Notes: generated by a model not told the origin, from the sequence alone. 64,000 nt of DNA from Bacteroidota bacterium (GCA_020162035.1 JAIUNM010000014.1:30871-94870), one strand, 5' to 3'. Counted from the first letter of the stretch, positions 1 through 8,799 are shown. Made by a program: numbers and translations.

Positions 1-651
1 TAATTTTAATCTATCATAACTGTAATTGTCGTAAACAGCCGAGTGTATATCGCTTGGTACAATTCCTGTTTTAAGTAATTCTGCAATAATTGCATGTGTT
101 TTAGTGTTTACACTTGGGTACCTAAACGAACCTGTATCAGTCATTAAACCCGTATATAAACAATTTGATATTTTTTTATCAATTTTATTTTTATCGCCTA
201 AACCTACAATAAAATCATAAATTAATTCGCAAGTACTACATGCATCAACATTATGTAACATATATTTTGCATAACTATCCGGCTGTTGGTGATGATCTAT
301 TAGAAAAAAAGGTTTACCACAATTTTGCAATGCTTTACCAAAATCCTCTAATCTACTTAGTGTATTAAAATCGAGAGTAAAAATACAATCGCTTTTAGCA
401 ATTAATTTATCTATCTTAATTGCATCTTTTGTATAAACCAACACTTTATTATTTCCAGGTAGCCATTTTAAAAAATCTGGGTATTCGTTTGGCACTGCAA
501 CTGTAACTTTTTTGTTTAATGTAAGTAAATAATGGTAAAGCGCTAAACTGCTTCCCATTGCATCTCCATCAGGACTGTAATGACTAACTATTAAAATGTT
601 TTTAAACTTTTTTAAATCGTTTTTTATTACCTTAAAACTTGTATTTGCCAT
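1..651 (-). CDS. nrnA: DHH-family phosphoesterase, NrnA-like (3' end beyond the window)
   Basis: My translation of the minus strand from the ATG at 651 is open to the left edge (217 codons seen), so the gene is truncated only by the window. It shows the DHH-family signature HYSPDGDAMGSS near residue 25, a second metal motif LIDHHQQPD near residue 105, and TGLMTDTGSFRYP near residue 165. These are the metal-binding blocks of the NrnA branch, which degrades short oligoribonucleotides and dephosphorylates pAp in the cytoplasm. The C-terminal DHHA1 substrate domain would lie outside. It is divergent from rpsU. RecJ or a c-di-AMP phosphodiesterase is less likely because of the length and motif spacing. 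Confidence 0.9.
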   Translation of the reverse strand, partial: MANTSFKVIKNDLKKFKNILIVSHYSPDGDAMGSSLALYHYLLTLNKKVTVAVPNEYPDFLKWLPGNNKVLVYTKDAIKIDKLIAKSDCIFTLDFNTLSRLEDFGKALQNCGKPFFLIDHHQQPDSYAKYMLHNVDACSTCELIYDFIVGLGDKNKIDKKISNCLYTGLMTDTGSFRYPSVNTKTHAIIAELLKTGIVPSDIHSAVYDNYSYDRLKL

Positions 652-730
652 AATTTCCTTCAAAATTAGCCAATATTTAAAGCATTTTAATATTTATTTA
701 AAATTATTATATAGTTTGTAAAATAAATTG

Positions 731-738
731 TATATTTG
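731..738 (+). promoter_or_regulatory. Promoter -7 element (TATATTTG) of rpsU
   Basis: The octamer matches the Bacteroidetes sigma-A -7 consensus TAnnTTTG exactly and ends 23 nt before the rpsU ATG. I see no TTG at the usual 17-20 nt upstream, so only the -7 half is supported. A start point near 744 would leave a leader of about 18 nt. Confidence 0.55.
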
Positions 739-761
739 CCCCTCTAAAAATAAAGAAGCAG

Positions 762-959
762 ATGTTAATAATACAAATTAAAGAAGGCGATAACATTGAA
801 AAAGCCTTAAAAAAGTATAAAAAGAAATTTGAAAAAACAGGAGTTGTTAAACAATTACGTGAGCGTCAAAAATTCACTAAACCTTCTGTATCTCGTCGTC
901 AACAAGTAATAAAAGCCGTTTATAAACAAAAATTGACTATTGGCGCAATAGAACAATAA
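762..959 (+). CDS. rpsU: 30S ribosomal protein bS21
   Basis: A 65-residue, very basic protein with the bS21 pattern: an EGDNIEKALKKYKKK N-terminus and the RERQKF block. In the Bacteroidetes ribosome, bS21 with bS18 and bS6 holds the 3' tail of 16S rRNA so that the anti-Shine-Dalgarno is hidden; a tyrosine at position 54 is reported to contact it in Flavobacterium, and this protein also has Tyr54. The ATG at 762 has no Shine-Dalgarno. It is followed by xerC and hpf on the same strand, a common order in this phylum, and is likely co-transcribed with them. Confidence 0.97.
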   Translation: MLIIQIKEGDNIEKALKKYKKKFEKTGVVKQLRERQKFTKPSVSRRQQVIKAVYKQKLTIGAIEQ

Positions 960-1023
960 TTTTTTAGCAATTATTATATTGGAATCCTAATTTAAGTTTA
1001 GTAACTTAGATTAGGATTTTTTT

Positions 1024-1914
1024 ATGTTTGATGCTTTAGTTTCTAATTTTATAAATTACCTTAAAAATCAAAAAAGGCTAAGTATTCATACGTGTACAAA
1101 CTACACCAATGATTTAAATCAATTTACACACTTTTGTAGCGAAGAATTTAATTTAAAGTCAGAAAATATTAATTATCAACATGTTAGGCAATACGTTTCG
1201 TTTTTAATTGAACAAAAATTAGAGCCAAGTAGTGTAAAACGAAAATTAAGTGCAATAAAATCATTTTATAAATACCTTCAACAGCAAGGTTTAATTAAAA
1301 GTAATCCAGTTAGTAAATTAATTGCTCCAAAAATGCCTAAAAAATTACCAGTTTTTGTTGGCGAAGATGAAATGCAACTACTTTTTAACCAACACATTAA
1401 TGAAACAAATTTTGAAGAATTAAGAAATAGATTAATTTTAGAACTATTGTACCAATGTGGGCTAAGACGAGCTGAATTATTGAGTTTAACAGAAACAAAC
1501 GTTGATATAAATCAACAACAATTAAAAGTTTTAGGGAAAAGAAATAAAGAGCGAATAATCCCTTTTAGTATTAATTTAAAGCGAAACCTTGAACAGTATT
1601 TTTCCGTAAAAAGAGAACAGCACTTAAACAACCCTTTATTAATGATTACTGTTAAAAACACTGCACTAAGCACTACTAAATTAACCAAAATAGTAAACGA
1701 GCAACTTTCGAGTGTAAGTACATTAAATAAAAAAAGTCCGCATGTTTTAAGACATACTTTTGCTACGCATTTATTAAACAATGGAGCAGATATTAATGCT
1801 GTTAAAGAATTGTTAGGACATGCAAACTTACAAGCCACTCAAATTTACACTCATAATACAATAGACAAACTAAAAAAAACATATAAACAAGCACATCCGC
1901 GAAGCGGAGATTAA
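1024..1914 (+). CDS. xerC: Tyrosine recombinase XerC/D type
   Basis: A 296-residue tyrosine recombinase. The N-terminal SAM-like DNA-binding domain covers about residues 1-85, the catalytic domain the rest. Visible catalytic residues are the Arg in CGLRRAELL (about 148), the HVLRHTFATH box (His240, Arg243), the His in LLGHANLQAT (about 266) and the nucleophile Tyr275 in IYTHNT. Length and lack of a mobile context fit the chromosome-dimer resolvase acting at dif rather than an integrase. It sits 64 nt after rpsU and 17 nt before hpf. Its last codons form a small hairpin (TCCGC-GAA-GCGGA, around 1896-1908). Whether it is XerC or XerD cannot be settled from the window. Confidence 0.93.
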   Translation: MFDALVSNFINYLKNQKRLSIHTCTNYTNDLNQFTHFCSEEFNLKSENINYQHVRQYVSFLIEQKLEPSSVKRKLSAIKSFYKYLQQQGLIKSNPVSKLIAPKMPKKLPVFVGEDEMQLLFNQHINETNFEELRNRLILELLYQCGLRRAELLSLTETNVDINQQQLKVLGKRNKERIIPFSINLKRNLEQYFSVKREQHLNNPLLMITVKNTALSTTKLTKIVNEQLSSVSTLNKKSPHVLRHTFATHLLNNGADINAVKELLGHANLQATQIYTHNTIDKLKKTYKQAHPRSGD

Positions 1915-1920
1915 TAAAAA

Positions 1921-1926
1921 AGGAGG
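1921..1926 (+). promoter_or_regulatory. Strong Shine-Dalgarno (AGGAGG) of hpf
   Basis: A full AGGAGG stands 5 nt before the hpf ATG. I looked upstream of many other genes in the window and saw nothing comparable, as expected for a phylum whose ribosomes hide the anti-Shine-Dalgarno. It fixes the hpf start at 1932. Confidence 0.8.
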
Positions 1927-1931
1927 AAAAA

Positions 1932-2231
1932 ATGACAATTAACATTCAAAGCGTGCATTTTGATGCAGACAAAAAACTAATTGATTTTATTAATGACAAA
2001 GTAAAAAAATTAAATACCTATTACGAGGGTATAATAACCAGCGAGGTTACTTTAAAATTGGATAAAAATTCTAATAACGAAAATAAAATTGCCGAAATTA
2101 AAATGAACAGTAAAGGGCATGAATTTTTTGCAAAAAAACAATGTGCTTCATTTGAAGAAGCTACTGATTTGAGTTGCGATGCCTTAAAAAGTCAATTAAA
2201 AAAACATAAAGAAAAAATTCAATCGCATTAA
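1932..2231 (+). CDS. hpf: Ribosome hibernation-promoting factor, short HPF/YfiA family
   Basis: A 99-residue protein of the ribosomal S30AE/HPF family: a beta-alpha-beta-beta-beta-alpha pattern with the INIQSVHFDADKKLIDFI start typical of Bacteroidetes members and a basic tail (SQLKKHKEKIQSH). It binds the decoding region of the 30S subunit and inactivates ribosomes in slow growth. It lacks the long C-terminal dimerization domain. It is the last gene of rpsU-xerC-hpf and ends 19 nt before a terminator. Unlike its neighbours it has a perfect AGGAGG ribosome binding site. Confidence 0.92.
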   Translation: MTINIQSVHFDADKKLIDFINDKVKKLNTYYEGIITSEVTLKLDKNSNNENKIAEIKMNSKGHEFFAKKQCASFEEATDLSCDALKSQLKKHKEKIQSH

Positions 2232-2250
2232 TTTTTTTTTTGGTTAAATA

Positions 2251-2286
2251 AAAAAAGGCTGTTTCAAAAAAAGAAACAGCCTTTTT
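2251..2286. terminator. Bidirectional intrinsic terminator between hpf and infB
   Basis: A 9-bp stem GGCTGTTTC/GAAACAGCC (2257-2265 with 2273-2281) around an A7 loop, flanked by A6 on the left and T5 on the right, so it works on either strand. It separates the convergent hpf (+) and infB (-). Confidence 0.9.
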
Positions 2287-2303
2287 AATTAATTATTTAA
2301 TTT

Positions 2304-5102
2304 CTATAGTTTAGCTTTTACCTCAACCATTTCGTAGCCTTCAATTATATCTCCAACTTTTATATCATTAAAGCCATCAATATTTAAACCGCACTCGTAA
2401 CCTGTTGCAACTTCTTTAACATCGTCTTTAAAGCGTTTTAAAGAGCCTAAAGAACCTGTGTGAACTACAATTCCATCTCGAATTACACGTACTTTAGTAT
2501 TTCTATTCACTTTCCCATCTAACACATAACAACCAGCAATTGTACCTACCTTACTGATATTAAACACATCTCTAATTTCAATATTACATGATACTTTTTC
2601 TACAAACTCAGGAGCTAACATTCCTTCCATTGCAGCTTTTAATTCGTTAATTGCATCGTAAATAATTGAATATAATCTAATATCAATTTCTTCTGTTTCC
2701 GCTAACTTACGCGCACTTGTTGTTGGCCTAACTTGGAAACCAACTATAATTGCATTTGAAGCAGAAGCTAATAAAACATCACTTTCGCTAATTGCACCAA
2801 CTGATTTATGAATGATGTTAATTGCAATTTTTTCGGTGCTAAGTTTTAATAAGGAATCTGCTAAAGCTTCTATAGATCCATCAACATCACCTTTAATAAT
2901 TACATTTAATTCTTTAAAATCTCCAATAGCTAACCTACGTCCAATTTCATCTAATGTAATGTGTTTATGTGTGCGAATACCTTGTTCGCGTTGTAACTGT
3001 AAACGTTTTGCAGCAATTTCTCGAGCTTCGCGTTCATCATCCATCACATTAAATCTATCACCTGCAGTTGGTGCGCCAGTTAAACCTAATACTTTTACAG
3101 GATGAGAAGGACCCGCTGAATTAACTTTTACGCCACGTTCGTTAAACATTGCTCTTACACGTCCGCTATAACTACCTGCAAGCATAATATCTCCAACTTT
3201 TAGTGTACCAGATTGAACTAAAATAGTTGAAACGTAGCCTCTACCCTCTTCCATACTTGCTTCAATTACACTACCTTGTGCATTTTTATCTGGATTTGCT
3301 TTTAAATCCATCATTTCTGCTTCAAGTAATACTTTTTCTAAAAGTAAATCAATATTTTTTCCTTGTTTAGCTGATACTTCTTGGCATTGATATTTACCTC
3401 CCCATTCTTCAACTAAAATGTTCATTGCAGAAAGTGCTTCTCTAATTTTATCAGGATTTGCACCTGGTTTATCAATTTTATTAATTGCAAAAATCATAGG
3501 AACACCTGCAGCTTGAGCATGGTTAATAGCTTCTTTTGTTTGAGGCATCACGCTATCATCAGCAGCTACAACAATAATTGCTAAATCTGTTACTTTAGCA
3601 CCACGCGCACGCATTGCAGTAAATGCTTCGTGCCCAGGCGTATCTAAAAATGTAATACTTTTACCAGATTGTAAAGTTACATTGTATGCGCCAATATGTT
3701 GTGTTATACCTCCAGCTTCGCCAGCAACAACAGTAGTTTTACGAATAAAATCTAACAATGAAGTTTTACCATGATCTACGTGTCCCATAACTGTAACTAT
3801 TGGTGGGCGTTGTATTAAATCTTCAGGTTTATCTACATCTTCGGCAACTGTTTCAACATCTTCGGCGCTTGCAAAATTAACTTTATAACCAAATTCTTCT
3901 GCAACTATACTAATCGTTTCTGCATCTAAACGTTGATTTATACTAACAAATAAACCAAGACTCATACAAGTAGATATAATATTTGTAACAGGCACACTCA
4001 TCATACTTGCTAATTGATTAGCACTAACGAATTCAGCAACAGTTAAAATTTTCTTTTCTGCTTCTTCTATTTCGGCTTTTTCGGCCATTTTTTCTCGAAC
4101 AGAATCGCGTTTATCTCTACTATATTTTGAAGTTTTAGATTTTCCTCCTTTAGAACTTAAGCGCGCTAAGGTTTCTTTAATTTGTGCTTGAATTTCTTCT
4201 TCAGTTAACTCGTGGCGTTGTTTTTGAGGAGCACCACTAGTTCCTTTATTTTTATTAAATTGATTTGTGCGAGGCGTACCATATTTTTCTTTTTTACGCT
4301 CATCGGCAATTTTACTTTGCTCGGTTGCAACTTTTTTAATTTCTTCTTGACTTAAACCGCCTTTACGAATACGTTTACGTTTTCCTTTTTCTATTGGAGC
4401 TTTTTTAGCAGGTTCTTTTTCTACTGGTAATTCTACTTTACCAAGTATTTTTGGTCCTTCTAATTTTTCATATTTAGTTTCAATAAACTCTACTTTTACC
4501 TCTTCAATTTTAGGTTTTTCTTCTTGAATTGTTTGTTCAACTTTTTTCTCAACAATAACTTCTTCTACTTTTTTGGTTGTTTTATTTTTAGAATTTTTTT
4601 CTTCTTTAACAACCTCAACTTCTTTAGTTTTTTTACCCGGTTTAGTTTTTAAATTCATTGAATCTAAATCTAACTTCCCTAAAACTTTTGGACCAGAAGT
4701 AGATTCTTTAGTTTCGGTAATTTCTGAAGGTTTATTTTCATCAACTGATTTTGTAGCTGAAACAGATTCTGTTTCATTTTTTGGAATGGTGAGGTCTTTA
4801 ATAATTACCTCTTTCATTTCAATTTCTTTTTCCTTTTCTTTTTTAGCTTTTACATCATCAAGTACAATAGTTTCGCGTTTTACTTTTGTAATTGTTTGAT
4901 TAACGTTTTCTGCTTCTTCGCGAGCAGATTTATCGCTAGAAAATTCTTTAAGCAACAATTTATATTCTGTATCGCCTATTTTACCATTAGGATTAGAGTC
5001 GATTTTTACTCCTTTAGAAGCTAAAAACTCAACTATCCTTGTGGTGGTAAGGTTAAATTCCTTTGCGGCTTTACTTAAACGAAGTGATGTACCTTCTGAC
5101 AT
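2304..5102 (-). CDS. infB: Translation initiation factor IF-2
   Basis: 932 residues. An IF2_N domain starts the protein ([26 protein letters not shown] is split here as [12 protein letters not shown] and [13 protein letters not shown]), then a long charged Lys/Glu-rich linker to about residue 340, a second IF2_N-like segment ([17 protein letters not shown]), and the GTPase domain: P-loop GHVDHGKT near 438, DTPGHE near 487, NKID near 541. Domains II-IV follow. It delivers initiator tRNA to the 30S subunit. It is the third gene of rimP-nusA-infB, 83 nt after nusA, and is closed by the terminator shared with hpf. Confidence 0.98.
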   Translation of the reverse strand: MSEGTSLRLSKAAKEFNLTTTRIVEFLASKGVKIDSNPNGKIGDTEYKLLLKEFSSDKSAREEAENVNQTITKVKRETIVLDDVKAKKEKEKEIEMKEVIIKDLTIPKNETESVSATKSVDENKPSEITETKESTSGPKVLGKLDLDSMNLKTKPGKKTKEVEVVKEEKNSKNKTTKKVEEVIVEKKVEQTIQEEKPKIEEVKVEFIETKYEKLEGPKILGKVELPVEKEPAKKAPIEKGKRKRIRKGGLSQEEIKKVATEQSKIADERKKEKYGTPRTNQFNKNKGTSGAPQKQRHELTEEEIQAQIKETLARLSSKGGKSKTSKYSRDKRDSVREKMAEKAEIEEAEKKILTVAEFVSANQLASMMSVPVTNIISTCMSLGLFVSINQRLDAETISIVAEEFGYKVNFASAEDVETVAEDVDKPEDLIQRPPIVTVMGHVDHGKTSLLDFIRKTTVVAGEAGGITQHIGAYNVTLQSGKSITFLDTPGHEAFTAMRARGAKVTDLAIIVVAADDSVMPQTKEAINHAQAAGVPMIFAINKIDKPGANPDKIREALSAMNILVEEWGGKYQCQEVSAKQGKNIDLLLEKVLLEAEMMDLKANPDKNAQGSVIEASMEEGRGYVSTILVQSGTLKVGDIMLAGSYSGRVRAMFNERGVKVNSAGPSHPVKVLGLTGAPTAGDRFNVMDDEREAREIAAKRLQLQREQGIRTHKHITLDEIGRRLAIGDFKELNVIIKGDVDGSIEALADSLLKLSTEKIAINIIHKSVGAISESDVLLASASNAIIVGFQVRPTTSARKLAETEEIDIRLYSIIYDAINELKAAMEGMLAPEFVEKVSCNIEIRDVFNISKVGTIAGCYVLDGKVNRNTKVRVIRDGIVVHTGSLGSLKRFKDDVKEVATGYECGLNIDGFNDIKVGDIIEGYEMVEVKAKL

Positions 5103-5185
5103 ATTGTAATTTAGTGTGCTTTAATAATTAATAAAATTCGCTTTTATTTTGGAAAAGCGCAAACCATTAGCGCGTGTTAAATTAA

Positions 5186-6448
5186 TTACCCTTCAAATTC
5201 TGCTTCTAAAATACTACGTACTTCTTCTATAACTTCTTCTTCAATTCCTGTACGGCGAGTTAATTCAGAAACACTAAGTTCTAATACTGATTTTGCAGTA
5301 TCGCAACCTATAGATTTTAATTTATCTAAAACATCATTTTCAATTTCGTCTGCAAATTCATCTAAATCTACATCTTCTGTATCAACTTCTGTATCAGTAT
5401 CTCTATAAACATCAATTTCATAGCCGGTTAATTTTCCTGCCAGCTTAATGTTATAACCGCCTTTACCAATTGCCAAACTAATTTGATCTGGTTTTAAAAA
5501 CACATCTGCACGATGATTTGTTTCATCTAATTTAATTGAAGTAATTTTTGCAGGACTTAAAGATCTTTGAATTAATAATTGAGTATTAGTTGTAAAATTA
5601 ATTACATCAATGTTTTCGTTTTTAAGTTCTCTAACTATTCCATGAATACGAGATCCTTTCATACCAACACAAGCTCCAACCGGGTCTATTCTATCATCAT
5701 AACTTTCTACAGCTACTTTAGCACGTTCACCTGGCTCACGAACAATTTTTTTAATGGTAATTAAACCATCAAAAATTTCAGGTACTTCAGTTTCAAATAA
5801 ACGTTCTAAAAACACGGGAGAAGTGCGAGATACAATAATTGAAGGTGTACCATTTTTTAAATCAACTTTGCTAACAACTGCTTTTACAGTATCGCCTTTT
5901 TTAAAGAAATCTGAAGGGATTTGTTCAGTTTTAGGGAGTAATAACTCATTCCCTTCATCATCCATTAACATAATTTCTTTTTTCCAAACTTGATAAACCT
6001 CAGCAGTAATAACATCTCCAACTTTTTCTTTGTATTTGTTATAAATTTCGCTTTTTTGTAATTCAAGTATTTTTTGAACTAAATTTTGACGTACAGATAA
6101 TACTGCACGGCGGCCAAAATCTTCTAATTTTACACGTTCAGATAAGTCTTCTCCAATTTCAAAGTCAGGTTCAATTTTTTGTGCATCGCTAAAACTTATG
6201 TGTTTATTTTCATCATAATCAAAAGAATCTTCTGCAAATTCATCATCTACTATTTTACGATTTTTATAAATTTCAACGTCGCCTTTATCAGGATTAACAA
6301 TGATGTCGAAATTTTTATCAGATCCAAATTTTTTAATGAGCATGTTTCTAAAAACATCTTCAATTATACTCATTAATGTCGTTTTATCAATGTTTTTGTC
6401 GTCTTTAAACAATGAAAACGATTCTATCAGATTTGCTGAACTTTCCAT
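5186..6448 (-). CDS. nusA: Transcription termination/antitermination factor NusA
   Basis: 420 residues. The N-terminal RNA polymerase-binding domain (to about 130) is followed by an S1 domain (GDVITAEVYQVWKKEIMLM), then KH1/KH2 with VGACVGMKGSRIHGIVREL and IGKGGYNIKLAGKLTG. The C-terminal end holds a single helix-hairpin segment (LKSIGCDTAKSVLELSVSEL) instead of the two acidic repeats of E. coli, the usual length in Bacteroidetes. It controls pausing, termination and antitermination. It begins 12 nt after rimP in the same operon. Confidence 0.98.
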   Translation of the reverse strand: MESSANLIESFSLFKDDKNIDKTTLMSIIEDVFRNMLIKKFGSDKNFDIIVNPDKGDVEIYKNRKIVDDEFAEDSFDYDENKHISFSDAQKIEPDFEIGEDLSERVKLEDFGRRAVLSVRQNLVQKILELQKSEIYNKYKEKVGDVITAEVYQVWKKEIMLMDDEGNELLLPKTEQIPSDFFKKGDTVKAVVSKVDLKNGTPSIIVSRTSPVFLERLFETEVPEIFDGLITIKKIVREPGERAKVAVESYDDRIDPVGACVGMKGSRIHGIVRELKNENIDVINFTTNTQLLIQRSLSPAKITSIKLDETNHRADVFLKPDQISLAIGKGGYNIKLAGKLTGYEIDVYRDTDTEVDTEDVDLDEFADEIENDVLDKLKSIGCDTAKSVLELSVSELTRRTGIEEEVIEEVRSILEAEFEG

Positions 6449-6460
6449 GATTTTTTATGA

Positions 6461-6925
6461 TTAAAATTTAAGTTTAATTTTTGATTCTTTTATTTCGTTA
6501 AGGTTAATTTTGTGTTGTTTGTTTACGGTAATTTTTCCTTTTCCTAAAGGTTTGTTTTCTCGTTCTTGATAATTTAATATTAATTGTTCGTTATTAAATT
6601 CTGTCAACAAGCCATTTACTTTAGTTCCGTTATTTAATTTAATTTCGAACTCTCTGCCTATATGTCTTTTATATTGGCGAGGTAATTCTATTGGAGCAGT
6701 TGCACCATGCGAGCTAACATCTAAACTAAAATCTTCGTTTGTTTCATTAAGTGTTTTTTCTATAAAACGGCTAAGCGAAACACAATCTGCAATAGTTACT
6801 CCTTCATCACCATCAACAAATATTTGAATTTGATTATCTGCACTTACTTTAACGCTAGTTAAATAAATTAAACCATCATTTAAATGTTGTTCGACTAATT
6901 GTGTTATATAAGTTTTATTAATCAT
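6461..6925 (-). CDS. rimP: Ribosome maturation factor RimP
   Basis: 154 residues with the RimP pattern: an N-terminal alpha/beta domain containing VDGDEGVTIADCVSLSRFIE and SLDVSSHGATAPIELPRQYKRHIGRE, then an SH3-like C-terminal domain (about 85-154). It assists 30S assembly. It leads the operon rimP-nusA-infB on the minus strand. A perfect 8-bp hairpin lies in its leader, 15 nt before the ATG. Confidence 0.95.
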   Translation of the reverse strand: MINKTYITQLVEQHLNDGLIYLTSVKVSADNQIQIFVDGDEGVTIADCVSLSRFIEKTLNETNEDFSLDVSSHGATAPIELPRQYKRHIGREFEIKLNNGTKVNGLLTEFNNEQLILNYQERENKPLGKGKITVNKQHKINLNEIKESKIKLKF

Positions 6926-6940
6926 TTATTTTCAAAACGA

Positions 6941-6961
6941 AGGGGGACTTTTTGTCCCCCT
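6941..6961. promoter_or_regulatory. GC-rich hairpin in the rimP leader
   Basis: AGGGGGAC (6941-6948), loop TTTTT, GTCCCCCT (6954-6961): a perfect 8-bp stem in an otherwise AT-rich intergenic region. No T-run follows on either strand, so a terminator is unlikely. In the minus direction it would sit in the 5' leader of the rimP-nusA-infB mRNA, 15 nt from the start codon. Its loop and right arm also form the -33 element of the plus-strand promoter below. Confidence 0.7.
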
Positions 6962-6980
6962 ATCAATTACTTTATATTTG
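6949..6980 (+). promoter_or_regulatory. Bacteroidetes-type promoter for the small membrane protein at 7139
   Basis: TTTTTG (6949-6954), 18 nt spacer, TATATTTG (6973-6980): both halves of the Bacteroidetes consensus (TTTG/TTG, N17-20, TAnnTTTG) at correct spacing. Start point would be near 6986, leaving a leader of about 150 nt before the next plus-strand gene. Confidence 0.6.
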
Positions 6981-7138
6981 CGAATGTAAAAGTAGTACAA
7001 ATTTCTTAAATCACCAAATTTTTTGAACTATTAAATTTTGATTTTCACATAATTTAATAGGATAATTTACCAACTATACTTTAAAACTTTACGTTATAAG
7101 AGTAAAGAAATAATTTATTAACCTTTAAAAACTTGGTT

Positions 7139-7417
7139 ATGAAAACAACAAAAATTAAAACAATTATAACATTAGTAATTGGATTGTTAATGTTAAGTAC
7201 TAATGCAAAAGCCAGTATATCTACAACTGAAAGCATTAAAGAATACAGTGGCTTAATTATTATTGCAAGTATTGTAATAGGAAGCTTGTTATTTTACGTT
7301 ATTTACTCTTATTTTAGTAATAAGAGTGAAGAAAGAGAAAATCAACAAAATAAGTCTTATTATAAGAGCAAAAACAGGCATCATCATCATAGGCATGTAG
7401 TTAAAAAAAGTTCTTAA
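7139..7417 (+). CDS. Small membrane protein with a His-rich tail, unknown function
   Basis: 92 residues from the ATG at 7139, preferred over the in-frame TTG at 7133 because it gives a clean signal peptide (MKTTKIKTIITLVIGLLMLS, cleavage after AKA). A second hydrophobic stretch (LIIIASIVIGSLLFYVIYSYF, given as LIIIASIVIGSLLFYV plus a short tail) spans about residues 39-59. The C-terminus is polar and basic with HHHHRH, which could bind metal or acidic lipid; that is inference. It stands alone between rimP (divergent) and dxr (convergent). I do not recognise the family. Confidence 0.65.
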   Translation: MKTTKIKTIITLVIGLLMLSTNAKASISTTESIKEYSGLIIIASIVIGSLLFYVIYSYFSNKSEERENQQNKSYYKSKNRHHHHRHVVKKSS

Positions 7418-7422
7418 TTTTT

Positions 7423-8577
7423 TTATTTTATAAGTTGCGATGCTGTTGCTCTGGCTTCGGTGTCGCAACTAACATACTCATTATAATTTAAGTTATTTTT
7501 AAACTTAATTTTATTTAAAGTTTGTTCAACAATGTCACTTATTTGTAAAAAGTTTATTTTATCCTTTAAAAATGCTTCTACTGCAATTTCGTTAGCTGCA
7601 TTTAAAATGCATGGTTTGTTGCCACCTTGTTCAAGTGAATCAAATGCCAATTGTAAATTTTTAAACGTTTTTAAATCTGGTTTTTCAAATGTTAAATTGG
7701 GGTAATTAGCAAAGTTAAACCGTTCAAATTTATTTTCAATTCTTGTAGGATAAGCCATTGCGTATTGAATTGGCAACTTCATATCTGGTAATCCTAATTG
7801 TGCTTTAATACTTCCATCTTTAAATTGCACTAAACTATGCACAATACTTTGAGGATGAACAACAACTTCTATTTGAGAAGGATTTAGATTAAACAACCAT
7901 TTAGCCTCTATTACTTCTAAGCCTTTGTTCATTAAACTTGCGCTATCTATAGTAATTTTGGCGCCCATGGCCCAATTTGGGTGCTTTAACGCTTCGTTTT
8001 TAGAAATATTAGCTAATTGCTCCGTTGTTTTCCCTCTAAACGGTCCCCCACTTGCAGTTAATATTATTTTTTCAATAGGATTATGCCATTCGCCAGCTAA
8101 ACATTGAAAAATGGCAGAATGTTCGCTATCAACTGGATAAATATTAACTTCATTTTCTTTAGCTAATTTTGTAACCAAATCACCAGCTACAACTAATGTT
8201 TCTTTGTTGGCTAAAGCTATAGTCTTTTTGTATTTAATTGCATTTAAAGTACTTGCTAAGCCTGAGTATCCAACAATTGCTGCTAATACTAAATCAATTG
8301 TTTCCATTTCTACAATTTGCTCAACTGCTTTTTTACCAGCATAAACTTTAATTGGATAAGAAGATAAAGATTCTTTAACAATTTTGTATTTATCTTCATT
8401 AGCAATAACAACAGCGTTTGGCGAAAATTTAATTGCTTGGTTTATTAATAGCTCGGCATTATTATTTGCAACCAATACTTCAACTTCAAACAAATTTGAA
8501 TTTTCTTGAATTACCTCTAGTGCTTGGGTACCAATACTCCCCGTGCATCCTAAAATAGCTATTCGTTTTTTTTGCAT
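7423..8577 (-). CDS. dxr: 1-deoxy-D-xylulose 5-phosphate reductoisomerase
   Basis: 384 residues, the usual Dxr length. The NADPH-binding Rossmann start is RIAILGCTGSIGTQALEVI; the metal and substrate region shows LVPVDSEHSAIFQ-like YPVDSEHSAIFQCL near residue 145, TASGGPFRG near 173, HPNWAMGAKITIDSASLMNKG near 192-212, and the C-terminal AANEIAVEAFL. It makes 2-C-methyl-D-erythritol 4-phosphate, the committed step of the MEP isoprenoid route, in the cytoplasm. Its substrate is also a thiamine precursor, and a TPP riboswitch lies just upstream but on the opposite strand, so it does not control dxr. Confidence 0.98.
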   Translation of the reverse strand: MQKKRIAILGCTGSIGTQALEVIQENSNLFEVEVLVANNNAELLINQAIKFSPNAVVIANEDKYKIVKESLSSYPIKVYAGKKAVEQIVEMETIDLVLAAIVGYSGLASTLNAIKYKKTIALANKETLVVAGDLVTKLAKENEVNIYPVDSEHSAIFQCLAGEWHNPIEKIILTASGGPFRGKTTEQLANISKNEALKHPNWAMGAKITIDSASLMNKGLEVIEAKWLFNLNPSQIEVVVHPQSIVHSLVQFKDGSIKAQLGLPDMKLPIQYAMAYPTRIENKFERFNFANYPNLTFEKPDLKTFKNLQLAFDSLEQGGNKPCILNAANEIAVEAFLKDKINFLQISDIVEQTLNKIKFKNNLNYNEYVSCDTEARATASQLIK

Positions 8578-8615
8578 TATTTTTTACGATCTCAAAAATG
8601 CACATAATTTTGTTA

Positions 8616-8646
8616 TTGCACAATTCTATTTGAAATTGTAAATTTG
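8616..8646 (+). promoter_or_regulatory. Promoter of the TPP riboswitch transcript
   Basis: TTG (8616-8618), 20 nt spacer, TAAATTTG (8639-8646), a full -7 match. The predicted start point near 8652 falls just before the first riboswitch nucleotides. Confidence 0.6.
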
Positions 8647-8656
8647 TGCGGTCTTA

Positions 8657-8765
8657 AGGGGTGCTTTATATTATATATAAGGCTGAGATTATACCCAGTA
8701 AAAGTTTTGTACCCAAATACAAACTTTTGCGCACCTGAACAGGATAATGCCTGCGTAGGGAAAAT
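8657..8765 (+). promoter_or_regulatory. TPP riboswitch (THI element)
   Basis: The conserved blocks occur in order: GGGGTGC, GGCTGAGA followed by TACCC, ACCTGAACAGGATAATGCC and GCGTAGGGAA. These match the thiM-type thiamine pyrophosphate aptamer. The variable P3 arm is long here: AAAAGTTTTGTA pairs with TACAAACTTTT with one bulge. It lies directly upstream of the TonB receptor, the arrangement known for predicted outer membrane thiamine receptors in Bacteroidetes. Confidence 0.96.
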
Positions 8766-8773
8766 AAATTAAA

Positions 8774-8799
8774 ATAATACACGCCCCTAGTGTTATTAT
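8774..8799 (+). promoter_or_regulatory. Hairpin between the TPP aptamer and the receptor start
   Basis: ATAATACAC (8774-8782) can pair with GTGTTATTAT (8790-8799) with one bulge, enclosing the loop GCCCCTA. It is followed by an AT-rich stretch but not by a clean T-run. It is a candidate expression platform for the riboswitch; whether control is by termination or translation cannot be read here. Confidence 0.4.

Noticed and set aside
1512..1838. Minus-strand reading frame within xerC and similar frames inside infB, nusA, metG, bioF and others
   Set aside because: They lie antisense to well-conserved genes, have no promoter and show no recognisable protein features.
1896..1908. TCCGC-GAA-GCGGA at the xerC end and TCCGCC-GT-GGCGGA after 5S as one REP family
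   Set aside because: They share only a short core, differ in length and loop, and two examples are too few to claim a repeat family.
1024..1914. Integrase of a mobile element
   Set aside because: It sits in the standard rpsU-xerC-hpf order, with typical Xer length and no att repeats, cargo genes or phage genes around it.
2232..2303. tRNA cluster and tuf after hpf, as in many Bacteroidetes
   Set aside because: Only a terminator lies here before infB on the other strand; the usual tRNA-tuf-secE-nusG run is not in this place.
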